Positions 26,128-34,686 of a DNA stretch of 64,000 nt are shown piece by piece. Within the stretch, counting starts at the first letter, position 1; the number at the start of each line of letters is the position of its first letter. The translations under genes and the position numbers were made by a program. Source of the stretch: HGM04593 sp045588485 (GTDB lineage Bacteria; Bacteroidota; Bacteroidia; Bacteroidales; Bacteroidaceae); NCBI GenBank assembly GCA_045588485.1, contig JAZNEI010000089.1, positions 62,001 to 126,000 on the forward strand, written 5' to 3'. The notes below the pieces were generated by a model that was given only the letters and a program-made list of their open reading frames with translations, was not told where the DNA came from and ran no database searches.

Positions 26128-26200
26128 GGTGCCATAGCTCAGTTGGTAGAGCAAAGGACTGAAAATCCTTGTGTCCCCGGTTCGATTCCTGGTGGCACCA
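26128..26200 (+). tRNA. tRNA-Phe(GAA)
   Basis: 73 bases with acceptor GGTGCCA/TGGCACC, D arm GCTC..GAGC, anticodon stem AAGGA/TCCTT around loop CTGAAAA (anticodon GAA), and T arm CCCGG-TTCGATT-CCTGG. CCA is not encoded. The integrase remnant downstream makes its 3' end a likely attachment site. Confidence 0.96.
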
Positions 26201-26210
26201 CTTGAAAATC

Positions 26211-26243
26211 AAGCAGTTACAGTAAAATGTAGCTGCTTTTTTT
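26211..26243 (+). terminator. tRNA-Phe terminator
   Basis: Stem AAGCAGTTAC / GTAGCTGCTT (one wobble pair), loop AGTAAAAT, followed by TTTTT. Confidence 0.8.
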
Positions 26244-26272
26244 GTTGCGTTTTTGAGTATTTTTGGGCGCAA

Positions 26273-26439
26273 AGTTAAACCGTGAGTTAAACCAAAAACA
26301 CCTGCCTGAGAGTGCTGTAGGGCCGTTTTTCTATTTTTTCTCAGTTTTTCAGAAATAGAGCAAAGTTAAACCGCAAATAATGTCCTACAATATCCTACAG
26401 AGCCGTTTTTTGGTACTTTCCTGAATGCCGAGTTAAACC
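26273..26439 (+). repeat. Four AGTTAAACC direct repeats between tRNA-Phe and the integrase
   Basis: Copies at 26273-26281, 26285-26293, 26364-26372 and 26431-26439, all in the same orientation, three followed by G. A second pair of similar strings (TAGGGCCGTTTTT near 26319 and AGAGCCGTTTTTT near 26400) is interspersed. Layout fits integrase arm-type binding sites. Confidence 0.55.
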
Positions 26440-26461
26440 GAGGGGTACAAAAATAACCCTT

Positions 26462-27655
26462 ATGGAAACAATTAACGTAATTTGCTACAAGTCAAAAAAG
26501 CTCTCAAACGGAGAATCGCCCTTGATGATTAGAATCTGCAAGGATGGGAAAAAGAAGTATGTCGGACTAGGAATTTCTGTAAATCCGCGTCATTGGGATT
26601 TTCAAAAACGGCATCCGCGCTCAAACTGTCCCAATTATGAGGAAATCAAAATCCTAATTCATCGCACAGTTCAGGAATATCGAGAAAAAGCATTCTGTCT
26701 AAAATCGAATGACAGAGAGTTTACCGCGAATACCTTAGGAGATGCTATCTATACAAAGAAAAGGGCCGAGACGGTGAATGATGTTTTTCTGGAGTACATA
26801 GAACAACTTGATAGGGAAGGCCGAAATGGATACTCAAAATCAGTACGGCAAGTATACAATTCCCTTATCAAATATAACGGTCATTTAGAACTGTTTTTTG
26901 TTGATATAGATGCTTGCTGGCTTAAAAGATATGAACTGTCATTGAGAAGAAAAGGTCTTGCTGAAAACACTATTGGAATAAGATTACGCACATTAAGGGC
27001 TATATACAACTATGCAATTGAAAAAGGCGTAGCAAGTGCAGACAAATACACATTTAAGCAATATAAAGTGTCAAGACTTCAACAGGAGACTGTAAAAAGA
27101 GCATTATGCAAAGATGATTTTGAAAGAATAATCAATTATGTGGGAAAAGATAAATACCAGCAATTTGCCATCGATATCTTTGCTTTTACTTACTACATAG
27201 GAGGAATAAACTTTGTAGATATAGCAAACCTGACCGTGAAGAATATACAGGATGGGCAATTGGTGTATCGTCGCCAAAAGACCGCTAAGCTGATAAAATT
27301 GCCAATACCACAGCCGGCGCAACTATTGATTGACAAGTATCATAGTGACTCTCCTTTCCTGTTCCCGATATACAATACAACACACATAACTACACAGCAA
27401 AAATAAAACAGGTTGCATAAGGTAATAACCAAGGTGAATACAAGGCTTAAAATGATTGGTAAGGAACTTGATTTATCAATACCTATAACCACCTATGTTG
27501 CTCGTCACACACAGGCAACTGTTATGAAACGAGCAGGAGTACCCACCGCTGTAATATCGCAAATAATGGGGCACAGTTCTGAAAAGGTAACCCAAATCTA
27601 TCTTGACCGCTTTGACAACGAGCAGATAGATGAAGCAATGCAACATCTGCTGTAA
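26462..27655 (+). pseudogene. Tyrosine integrase split by an in-frame TAA
   Basis: The first part (26462-27406) carries the Bacteroidales integrase N-terminal arm domain (LMIRICKDGKKKYVGLGI), the core-binding domain and half of the catalytic domain (FAFTYYIGGINFVDIANL). It ends at TAA 27404-27406. The same frame continues directly with NRLHKVITKVNTRLK, the catalytic YVARHTQATVMKRAG, MGHSSEKVTQIYLDRF and a TAA at 27655. One substitution (TAC or TAT to TAA) explains the break. Without the second part the enzyme lacks the HxxR, H and Tyr residues, so it should be inactive unless the stop is read through. Confidence 0.85.
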
Positions 27656-27793
27656 CTTAGCACCCTCCCACTTGTCTCTTTCAGGCAGGTGGGAATTTTA
27701 CATCTCAAAAGGCTGCTTTTGGCAATGCAGTTTGCACGCTACGGCACACGAACAAAAAAAATACCGCACATTGCTGTACGGTTGAGGTGGTTA

Positions 27794-29719
27794 TTAAGGC
27801 TCTATTCTATAAGCCCTTTCACCATTTTTCTTAGCAGGGATACAAGTTGCGTATTCATTAAGGTCTGTCGCCTTTGCAGATTTCTTTATACCGAGATTCT
27901 CGTAAATCTCTTGCAACTTTTCTTTAATATACTTTCTCGTGTATACTTTGCCTGGTTCAAAATATAGTGGAATATGCATTGAAATGTTATGGTAGGCATT
28001 ATTATTGGCAATCTCCGTATCCAGTTTTGTACTATTAAAACTGCAAGCCTTTATACGATCAGGTGAAAGATTGCTGTAGTAATACCCAATCTCATTATAT
28101 CCTTTGTTTCGTAACATTATAAAATATTCGATAGCCAGTGTCTTATCTGCACACACAAAATAATCGTATGCAACTCTTAGAGCATCGGCCAGGGATTGTG
28201 ATTTGCTTAATCTGTCTTTAAGCTCCTGTACGGGCATTGAATAAGCCCTTCCGTAGGCGTTGGACGACATAATGAACCATTGATGATGATTCTTTATAAC
28301 ATCGTAGCAGTAACGCTCTGAAACAACGAGCAAATAGTTTATCATAGGCTTGCCACTCGTTGTGGTAATATAAAGTTCGTTGGGATTATGTTTTATATAT
28401 GTATCAATATTGTTCAATGCACTCTCCTTACATTCCGGTGGAGCACTATCCCATATTGCTATTTGATTTTGGCTCTCTTGCATCTTCTTTGCTTGCGATG
28501 CATCAAACTCTCCATCATAAAATACCCGCTTGTTGTCTTTGTAGAACAGATGAATAGTATTCCTGAACGGATTATCCTTTCTTCTCTGCCGGCCTATTAT
28601 CTGTGGTATATCTGATGCTATGTCTAATGAGAGGCTCGACACATTGTAATTGGCTATGACATATGTGCTTGCCGATGGACTATAGAAATCTACGCCTTCG
28701 AAAGCTGTACGCGTAACAAATGTCCAGATTGTATGAGAATCTCCCATCTTGGGTATAGTTCTTGTTATGCTCAGTTTCTTGTGAACCTTGTGCAGTTCCT
28801 TAAGATTCTCTTTGTTGTCGGCACATATTATCGTAACATCGCAAGGGTTTATAAGTTGTTTCTTTGCTATGTACTTACCAAGAATGTGGCATATATCCTT
28901 TACGCTATTCAAGAATACAACCCCTTCATAACTATACAGGGCATTGCCTTCGGGAAGATATATTGCATCGAACACCCCTTGATTCTTGGTGTAGTTTGCA
29001 TATATCTGGTCAAAGGCATTGAGAGCACTATTACAGGTGTATGTTCTTTGTATAACCTGTTCGATATTGCTCCAACCGAGTTCATAGTAGCAAACGTAAT
29101 TGTTCTTGAACTCCTCTATCTCCTGCATATAACCGATTATGGGCGTTGCAGAGATAAACAGCACGTTATTATATCTGAAGAGCCTGTCTATAAAGGTTGA
29201 AAGAACGCTTTTGTTGCTATACTCCTTCAGCTTTATATCCTTTATAAGACAGTGTGACTCATCGACGGTAATATTGAACTTTTTGCTGATGTTGATACCA
29301 AAGCCTTCAAGCATTGAGGCAAGAGCACAAAACGAGTCGTATGTCACAAGTATCTTCATCGGCCTATTGTTCTGTTTGCACTCGTGTTGGTATAAAGTAA
29401 ATTCATTCTCCAGTTCATCTATTGTCTTCTGTTTACCATCGTATCCTTTCTCACGGTTAAAGTAGTAACAGAACGGTTCGTTTTTGTTAAACTGCTCTAT
29501 CTTATTGAGTATAAGTTTTAATCGTGGAGAGATGAGTATAGTATCAAGAGCATTACTCAGGCTATATGTAGTAAAGCCACAACCTGTAACCACTTTATTT
29601 ATTATCACCTTGCCCGAGGATATTATTTTGTCCAAGACATAGTTACCTTTTTTGTCTTTCCAATCATTTACATAATCAACTCCGGGAGTAACTTCTATTG
29701 TTCCTTTATTGTCTATCAT
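27794..29719 (-). CDS. Superfamily 2 helicase-like protein with altered Walker A
   Basis: 641 residues. The motif order is that of an SF2 helicase: TGCGFTT (45-51) where Walker A belongs, DESH at 153-156, FISATPI (about 189), FEGVDFYSP and QIIGRQRRKDNPF (motif VI region). The Walker A lysine is replaced (GCGFTT instead of GxGKT); I recall related Bacteroidota phage and mobile-element proteins with a G-x-G-(A/F/G)-TT form, so this may be a family trait. Probably helps replication of the element together with the primase-type gene upstream of it (29959-30912). Confidence 0.72.
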   Translation of the reverse strand: MIDNKGTIEVTPGVDYVNDWKDKKGNYVLDKIISSGKVIINKVVTGCGFTTYSLSNALDTILISPRLKLILNKIEQFNKNEPFCYYFNREKGYDGKQKTIDELENEFTLYQHECKQNNRPMKILVTYDSFCALASMLEGFGINISKKFNITVDESHCLIKDIKLKEYSNKSVLSTFIDRLFRYNNVLFISATPIIGYMQEIEEFKNNYVCYYELGWSNIEQVIQRTYTCNSALNAFDQIYANYTKNQGVFDAIYLPEGNALYSYEGVVFLNSVKDICHILGKYIAKKQLINPCDVTIICADNKENLKELHKVHKKLSITRTIPKMGDSHTIWTFVTRTAFEGVDFYSPSASTYVIANYNVSSLSLDIASDIPQIIGRQRRKDNPFRNTIHLFYKDNKRVFYDGEFDASQAKKMQESQNQIAIWDSAPPECKESALNNIDTYIKHNPNELYITTTSGKPMINYLLVVSERYCYDVIKNHHQWFIMSSNAYGRAYSMPVQELKDRLSKSQSLADALRVAYDYFVCADKTLAIEYFIMLRNKGYNEIGYYYSNLSPDRIKACSFNSTKLDTEIANNNAYHNISMHIPLYFEPGKVYTRKYIKEKLQEIYENLGIKKSAKATDLNEYATCIPAKKNGERAYRIEP

Positions 29720-29766
29720 AATAAGAATAAATTATATGATTATTTACTATTTTCATAAATAAGGAT

Positions 29767-29950
29767 TTAAGGGGACATTTTTTGGAAAAATTTATCATTT
29801 TACCTAAAAAGAATATTATGTATTAAAAATGTCCTCTTAAGAAAGTATTATATTGGCAGGCTGCGCGCGCTGCGCTACGCCTTAGAAGAACGACATAATA
29901 ATAGAAAAGATAGTAGTTGTCGTCCGTCTAGGCCAAGGGCCGCCAATATA
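29767..29950. repeat. Nested inverted repeats between the helicase-like and primase-like genes
   Basis: Pair 1: TTAAGGGGACATTTTT (29767-29782) with AAAAATGTCCTCTTAA (29825-29840), one mismatch. Pair 2: TATATTGGC (29849-29857) with GCCAATATA (29942-29950), enclosing a GC-rich GCGCGCGCTGCGC run and an inner ACGAC/GTCGT pair. Candidate origin, transfer site or terminator complex. Confidence 0.5.
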
Positions 29951-29958
29951 GTTCATCA

Positions 29959-30912
29959 TTACCATTTACTCTTACCGTAATTGTCGAACACACTTCTTGT
30001 ATAACCATATCCATCTACATTTGCTTGATACCCTCTTACTGCCTGATACTCTATCTCCTTTTCATTCATCCCGGTTGGTTTATAGGAGGCAATCAAGTAG
30101 TCTATGCTTTTGTCTATATTAACTCCGGCACGACACAGATCCGACGCGCTATTGAATATTGAGTTTGCCCTATTACCCTCTTCCCATCTTGAAGGGCTCT
30201 TTCTCCATTTGGCATTGAGTATGTTTATTATACTCTCATCAGACTTCTTGCTCAAAGGTTTCAATAACGATAAGGCATTCCGCAGGGTTGCCTTGTCGAG
30301 CGTTGCGCACGCGCGGGACGCTATCACCTTATTATTTATATATTGTGGATTATGCACAAAGTGATAAGGAACGCAGCTACTGTTTACCCATAAATTCGGG
30401 TCATAACATATATAGTTGCCTCTTGCTATGTCTCCCACCGATGTATCTGTTGCTGGTGTATTGAACTTTGCCAGCAGTTGAAGGTATAACTCTTCATGAT
30501 ACGAAGGATTGTCGTTGTCGTGCATTACTATCGCCTTCAATCCTCTACCACTTGGGGTTCTGAATACTGCATAGACACTAGGGGTATTGCAAAGACGGCT
30601 ACCAACTTCGTTAAACTCCAGCTCGTTATTGAAACGGTCAAAGTCGATTGCTGTAAAGTTTGAGTACTCATTCAGCCCTGCACAGTTCTTGTAACTGAAC
30701 GTGCCGTTAAAGAGCGCAACAGGCAGATACAGCAGCTTTAATTGGTTCTGCACATCGTGGTCATTCTGCGATTGAATCTGTGCGGTTACTTCCCTCAAAT
30801 CTTGTCTGTAACATACACCGTTCTTAATCATTGCTAATACTTCATTAATCTCAACGTCGCACACATTACCTGGTTGGTTGATGCGATTTACCAATGTGAT
30901 CCCAAATTTCAT
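29959..30912 (-). CDS. VirE/BT4734-like primase-type protein
   Basis: 317 residues from the ATG at 30912 (MKFGITLVNRIN). The region YSNFTAIDFDRFNN, TPSVYAVFRTPSGRGLKAIV and TDTSVGDIARGNYICYDPN matches the BT4734-like N-terminal domain found in Bacteroidales mobile-element primases (archaeo-eukaryotic-primase-like fold). The usual C-terminal VirE or helicase domain is missing; the RecA-fold ATPase at 31640-32962 may supply that function as a separate gene. The open frame extends 13 codons upstream, but MKFG fits the family start. Confidence 0.78.
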   Translation of the reverse strand: MKFGITLVNRINQPGNVCDVEINEVLAMIKNGVCYRQDLREVTAQIQSQNDHDVQNQLKLLYLPVALFNGTFSYKNCAGLNEYSNFTAIDFDRFNNELEFNEVGSRLCNTPSVYAVFRTPSGRGLKAIVMHDNDNPSYHEELYLQLLAKFNTPATDTSVGDIARGNYICYDPNLWVNSSCVPYHFVHNPQYINNKVIASRACATLDKATLRNALSLLKPLSKKSDESIINILNAKWRKSPSRWEEGNRANSIFNSASDLCRAGVNIDKSIDYLIASYKPTGMNEKEIEYQAVRGYQANVDGYGYTRSVFDNYGKSKW

Positions 30913-31098
30913 AACTTTTTGATTTATAACTCTAAAATTTAATCTTTTCACACTAGTAAGGATTTAACTGCTTTTGAATTACCCCTTTTTTACACATACA
31001 AAAAGAAACTCCGCTGGCGTATAAAGCAACCGGCAGAGAATAAAAAAAGAGTAACAAAGTGCATTGATCTTGTTACTTCATTGTATCGAAATTGTATG

Positions 31099-31416
31099 TC
31101 AGTCTATCTCACAAGCATAGACAAATACAGAATGACTGTTTGTGCCATTGCCGCCGTGTGTTACATTGCCTATATCGAATCCCTGACTATGAGCAACCTC
31201 CTCGACTTTTGCTGCCACTTTTCGACTAGCTGTTCGCGCACAGAATAGCACCTTCGTTACATTATGACGATGAAGTCTTTCTTCAATATTCCCCGTCGCA
31301 CCAACATACACCTTCAGACGCTTAATCGGCCCTTCAAGCTCGGGGTTAAGCTCTATCATATAATCGACAATCTCTTCCGCACTCATACTGCGGCAATCTT
31401 TAATATCAAGTTCCAT
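31099..31416 (-). CDS. GIY-YIG-like small nuclease-domain protein
   Basis: 105 residues. KVYVGATGNIEERLHRHN has the pattern of the GIY-YIG core (strand, Gly, then Arg in the first helix), followed by a helix with Glu (AAKVEEVAHSQGF) and NGTNSHSVFVYAC. The first Gly-Ile-Tyr is replaced by Lys-Val-Tyr. It could be a nicking enzyme of the element or an inactive derivative. It is divergent from the ATPase gene. Confidence 0.6.
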   Translation of the reverse strand: MELDIKDCRSMSAEEIVDYMIELNPELEGPIKRLKVYVGATGNIEERLHRHNVTKVLFCARTASRKVAAKVEEVAHSQGFDIGNVTHGGNGTNSHSVFVYACEID

Positions 31417-31639
31417 AATTTATTGATTTTTAATTTATGCCGCGAAGATAATGGCACAATCAGCCGACAAGGTTGCGAAATTATCAGTTTCTGCTCTTTA
31501 GAAAAATAGTGCGATGCATAATCTGGCACTGATTAGGACACTATGTCATTGCAAATCATTAAATATCAGACAATTTGACGTATTTTGGTTATTGGCACAG
31601 TTTTTGAAAGTAAGACTATTGAATATATAATAAAATTTT

Positions 31640-32962
31640 ATGAAATATAATTATATAAAATTTGGAATAAACCATAACGGGGTTTATGGAGAATGCAGAG
31701 AAGAGACATTAGGCACTACTTTAATAAAAATAGGTGGTACGTTTCTTGGTTATTATTTTGGAAAAAAGATTATAGACACCGTTTGCCCTCCATTTGGAAA
31801 GTTGTTGGATAGATGTATTAACGGCGATGCAAACTGCAAATCACAGAGTGCGGAAACAGAGTGCAAGAGTTCTCCTATTGCAGCTAAAGAAGAGACACTT
31901 ACGGACTTTTCAAAACCTATTACAGAAGGTAAACAAGTGGAGTTTTTGTTTGATAAATTTATCCCTAAAAATGGCATAACTCTATTGGCCGCAGCAAAAG
32001 GTGTTGGTAAGAGTGGTATATGTATGCAGATTGCACAGAACCTGGCACGCATCGGCAAGTATCCGCTATTTAATGCAGATGAAGTCAAAGAAACCGTAAC
32101 TGTTGTTTACGCTGATTATGAACTTAAAGAGAATCAAATTCAAACTCGTTATCCATCATTGCAGAACAACAACTATTTTAGGTGGAGCAATATTCGAAAC
32201 ACTAAGAGTGCGCATCTGTTAGATAGTTTGAGAAATACGCTGAACAACATCCAAACAACCTCTGCATTGGTTGTCATAGACAATCTTTCAAAAATCAGTG
32301 GGGTGAAATGGGATGAGAAAGCAAAACAGTTCTATGAGGAGCTTGAAGTAATAATAGATGAGTATAGTAACAAAGGGCTCTCGGTTGCATTTATACTTGT
32401 TGCTCATCTTGAACGCGAGAAGAGTATTTACAAAGAGATCACCCCTAGCGATTTGACTGGTGCTGCTTCCATATATTATTATGCAGACGCAGTCTTGACC
32501 ATAGGAATTGCACGTGAACAGAACACCATATATTTGAAGGAGCTTGAAATTAGAGACCGTGACAAAGAAGAAAATGTATATGTCTTCAAACTCAACAGCA
32601 ACAATTGGTTGCATTACAAATTTATCGGTATGAAAACAGAGCGTGAAGCTCTACCTTTAAAGAACGTGGACAGAAATACCACTCAGGGACTAAACGAAGA
32701 AGCAGAAATTGAAGATGAGATAATCAAACACGCTAAGACGTTAAGTGAGGAAGAGGTCAAAGCAAAGAAAGATGAACTTCCGACAGAAAATCTTTATGAT
32801 AATATGAACGAGGAGAAAAGAAAAGAGGTTCAAAACATAGTCCGTGGTTTAAAGGGAGTTGCAGATTCTGCACGCCACGCACGTAAAATAATGCTCCTTA
32901 AGTATCGTATATATATGAGCCTCCCTACTGTAAGCGGGGTTTGGAACGAAGTTAAGTCATAA
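31640..32962 (+). CDS. RecA-fold ATPase (AAA_25, RepA-like replicative helicase candidate)
   Basis: 440 residues. The core has Walker A at 121-125 (AAAKGVGKSGICMQ), VVYADYELKENQIQTRYPS, Walker B ALVVIDNLSKI and FILVAHLEREKS, then SDLTGAASIYYYADAVLTI. This is the AAA_25 pattern of hexameric RepA/RSF1010-like helicases and mobile-element primase partners. The N-terminal 90 residues contain a short hydrophobic segment and cysteines of unknown role. A phased repeat array follows directly after the stop codon. Confidence 0.8.
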   Translation: MKYNYIKFGINHNGVYGECREETLGTTLIKIGGTFLGYYFGKKIIDTVCPPFGKLLDRCINGDANCKSQSAETECKSSPIAAKEETLTDFSKPITEGKQVEFLFDKFIPKNGITLLAAAKGVGKSGICMQIAQNLARIGKYPLFNADEVKETVTVVYADYELKENQIQTRYPSLQNNNYFRWSNIRNTKSAHLLDSLRNTLNNIQTTSALVVIDNLSKISGVKWDEKAKQFYEELEVIIDEYSNKGLSVAFILVAHLEREKSIYKEITPSDLTGAASIYYYADAVLTIGIAREQNTIYLKELEIRDRDKEENVYVFKLNSNNWLHYKFIGMKTEREALPLKNVDRNTTQGLNEEAEIEDEIIKHAKTLSEEEVKAKKDELPTENLYDNMNEEKRKEVQNIVRGLKGVADSARHARKIMLLKYRIYMSLPTVSGVWNEVKS

Positions 32963-32981
32963 ACAATCAATATATTAACGC

Positions 32982-33061
32982 TTTGCAAACCGTTTTACAT
33001 ACAGTTTACACACGCTTTACATGTAAACTTGGATGTAAGCCATGTGTAAAGCGCGTGTAAA
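32982..33061. repeat. Helically phased dyad of TTTACA boxes
   Basis: TTTACA at 32994, 33005 and 33016, preceded by TTTGCA at 32982. The reverse form TGTAAA follows at 33022, 33045 and 33056, with TGTAAG at 33034. Spacing is 11-12 bases throughout, symmetric about the palindrome TTTACATGTAAA (33016-33027). It lies between two convergent genes. Confidence 0.75.
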
Positions 33062-33121
33062 GGGAATTAACCCTATTTTCACGCAGTAAGAGGCCTTCGT
33101 GATGCCCAACAAAAAGCAAAT

Positions 33122-33155
33122 GAGAGAGAACCGTTAAAAGTTCTCTCTCGTTTTT
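33122..33155 (+). terminator. Terminator of the RecA-fold ATPase gene
   Basis: Perfect 10-bp stem GAGAGAGAAC / GTTCTCTCTC, loop CGTTAAAA, tail GTTTTT. Its end touches the stop codon of the convergent gene. Confidence 0.85.
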
Positions 33156-33915
33156 ACCACCCCAGAGGCAATGGTTTCCCCGGGTTCAGTTCAACATTGC
33201 GTTGGTGCTTCCACTCCCCGAATCTCTTTTGGTACTCAAGATATCCAGGGTCGATAGCCTCAACCCATTCAAGGTTGCTGCTGTTGAAATTCATCGGGTC
33301 ATAATCTTTGTGGAGTATTACCGCGTTGCTAAGAGCATATTTCTCACCATCGACATATCCGGCGGCATCCATCAGGTCGTCCATAAAGAGGCGCCCAGAC
33401 ATCTTATTTGGGTCAGATACGTGAGGACGGATACAGCGCAAAAGGTCGGTATCAGCATCGCCAATACAATCGGATATATGCACTTCTTGTTTCCCTTTAA
33501 ATATTAGTCCGTCTTTTGTTACGGTTAAGCCATTGTTCAATTTTACTTTATTTGCTGTAGTATGTGTAGTAACCTTTACAACTTCTTTTATGTCAAGGTT
33601 CGTATAATTCAGGTTGTTCTTGTTACCATCTTTGTAGTACACCACATACTTCTTGCTTTTATTTGGTACCGGTGGACAGAAACAAGCATAGACAGCATCC
33701 TTTATATATATATTGTAAAATTTGTCTCGTATTTTCCTTCTTACATACTTTTCACCATTCTTATCAGTATGTACTGTTGCTGGTTTTGGAGTTGGTATCT
33801 CACTAAATCTTGTCTTCCAGATGGTATCAACTGCTACATATTTCCCATCAGCTGTTACCCACACTCCATTGTGACATTTACACATCCTGCCATTAATTAT
33901 TTTTTCTTTTGCCAT
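33154..33915 (-). CDS. HNH-like protein with two degenerate modules
   Basis: 253 residues. Two stretches end like HNH_3/NUMOD4-type homing-endonuclease modules: VVYYKDGNKNNLNYTNLDI (about 89-108) and VILHKDYDPMNFNSSNLEWV (about 198-218). The usual catalytic His of the first module is replaced by Tyr, so catalysis is doubtful for that one. The rest looks like phage-type DNA-binding repeats. It overlaps the gene upstream by 23 bases and ends a three-gene overlapping unit (34388 to 33154). Confidence 0.55.
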   Translation of the reverse strand: MAKEKIINGRMCKCHNGVWVTADGKYVAVDTIWKTRFSEIPTPKPATVHTDKNGEKYVRRKIRDKFYNIYIKDAVYACFCPPVPNKSKKYVVYYKDGNKNNLNYTNLDIKEVVKVTTHTTANKVKLNNGLTVTKDGLIFKGKQEVHISDCIGDADTDLLRCIRPHVSDPNKMSGRLFMDDLMDAAGYVDGEKYALSNAVILHKDYDPMNFNSSNLEWVEAIDPGYLEYQKRFGEWKHQRNVELNPGKPLPLGW

Positions 33916-34075
33916 AATTGTTGTCTTTAATAAAATACATTGTTCTCTTTATACCATCAATGACCAAATTTCCGTTCTCTTCAATAGTCTCGTGGTGTTC
34001 TCTTTCAATTTCAACATCCCAGTCATTGTTGGGATTGCCAGCTTTATTGCTGACATATTTTCTTCTTATTATCAT
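33893..34075 (-). CDS. 60-residue protein of the overlapping three-gene unit
   Basis: Charged small protein (MIIRRKYVSNKAGNPNNDWD at the start, basic end KRKNN). It overlaps the preceding gene by 32 bases and the following one by 23, which supports a real translated unit. No family recognised. Confidence 0.5.
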   Translation of the reverse strand: MIIRRKYVSNKAGNPNNDWDVEIEREHHETIEENGNLVIDGIKRTMYFIKDNNYGKRKNN

Positions 34076-34388
34076 AATTTTTAGATTTGTTAGATGTGAT
34101 TTTCAGTGTTACCCCATACTCGCTTTTCAAATAGCCGATAAGTCTTGTATAAGCATCGGTTCTTCTGCGTTCTCTAGGGCAAAAGTTAATAATCTCTTTT
34201 AGTGGAATTTCAATACAGACTCCACTTTTAAACTCAGCTCCGTATTGTTTCTTCAATGCCTCAATATCGGAACTGTACTTTTCATCTCTCTTACTGTCTT
34301 TTTCTTTTACCCCGACAGCCACATTGGGTTTTGGCGGTGTATCTTCTCTACTACCGCCAAAAAATCGATTTAATAATTCGACAAGCAT
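34044..34388 (-). CDS. Unknown 114-residue protein
   Basis: Start placed at the ATG at 34388 (MLVELLNRFFGGSRED). After a low-complexity linker (about 15-45) there is a compact domain with SGVCIEIPLKEIINFCPRER and YTRLIGYLKSEYGVTLKIT, which reads like a small winged-helix or DNA-binding fold. First gene of the overlapping unit; a 15-base direct repeat lies upstream (34438-34508). Confidence 0.5.
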   Translation of the reverse strand: MLVELLNRFFGGSREDTPPKPNVAVGVKEKDSKRDEKYSSDIEALKKQYGAEFKSGVCIEIPLKEIINFCPRERRRTDAYTRLIGYLKSEYGVTLKITSNKSKNYDNKKKICQQ

Positions 34389-34437
34389 AATTTTACAATT
34401 TAGATTTCGCCTATAAGGCATAAGTCCTGACAAATCC

Positions 34438-34508
34438 CCTTTTTGTCATTTTCTGGGTATTGTCATCATTAAGGCGATGACTGCTTTTGACATCCTTTTT
34501 GTCATTTT
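34438..34508. repeat. 15-base direct repeat upstream of the three-gene unit
   Basis: CCTTTTTGTCATTTT at 34438-34452 and again at 34494-34508, 56 bases apart, with further GTCA/TGAC half sites between. Possible operator. Confidence 0.5.
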
Positions 34509-34590
34509 GAGAATTTGTCTTCTATAGTTATGAACGAGAAGTGCCGGGAAGTGTGTTTCGTTGATTTGAACGAAGAGGAGTAGATTCTAT

Positions 34591-34625
34591 AAAAAGAAAA
34601 CCCTGCAACCATCGAAGGTGCAGGG
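34591..34625 (-). terminator. Terminator of the metallophosphoesterase gene (copy A)
   Basis: Stem CCCTGC..ACC / GGT..GCAGGG with, on the minus strand, a TTTTCTTTTTAT tail. Nearly identical to the hairpin at 35521-35556. Confidence 0.8.
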
Positions 34626-34686
34626 GACGTGAAAGCTTGAGTATACTACTATATATGTGTATTCAGAATATGAATGGTACAAAGAT

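Noticed and set aside
25928..26272. Minus-strand frame across tRNA-Phe
   Set aside because: It runs through a complete tRNA gene and its promoter; translation is implausible.
26273..26439. CRISPR-like repeats near tRNA-Phe
   Set aside because: Repeats are only 9 bases, spacing is irregular and no cas gene is in the window.
34528..34581. 17-codon plus-strand frame upstream of the metallophosphoesterase terminator
   Set aside because: Too short, no promoter, no neighbouring gene to regulate on that strand.
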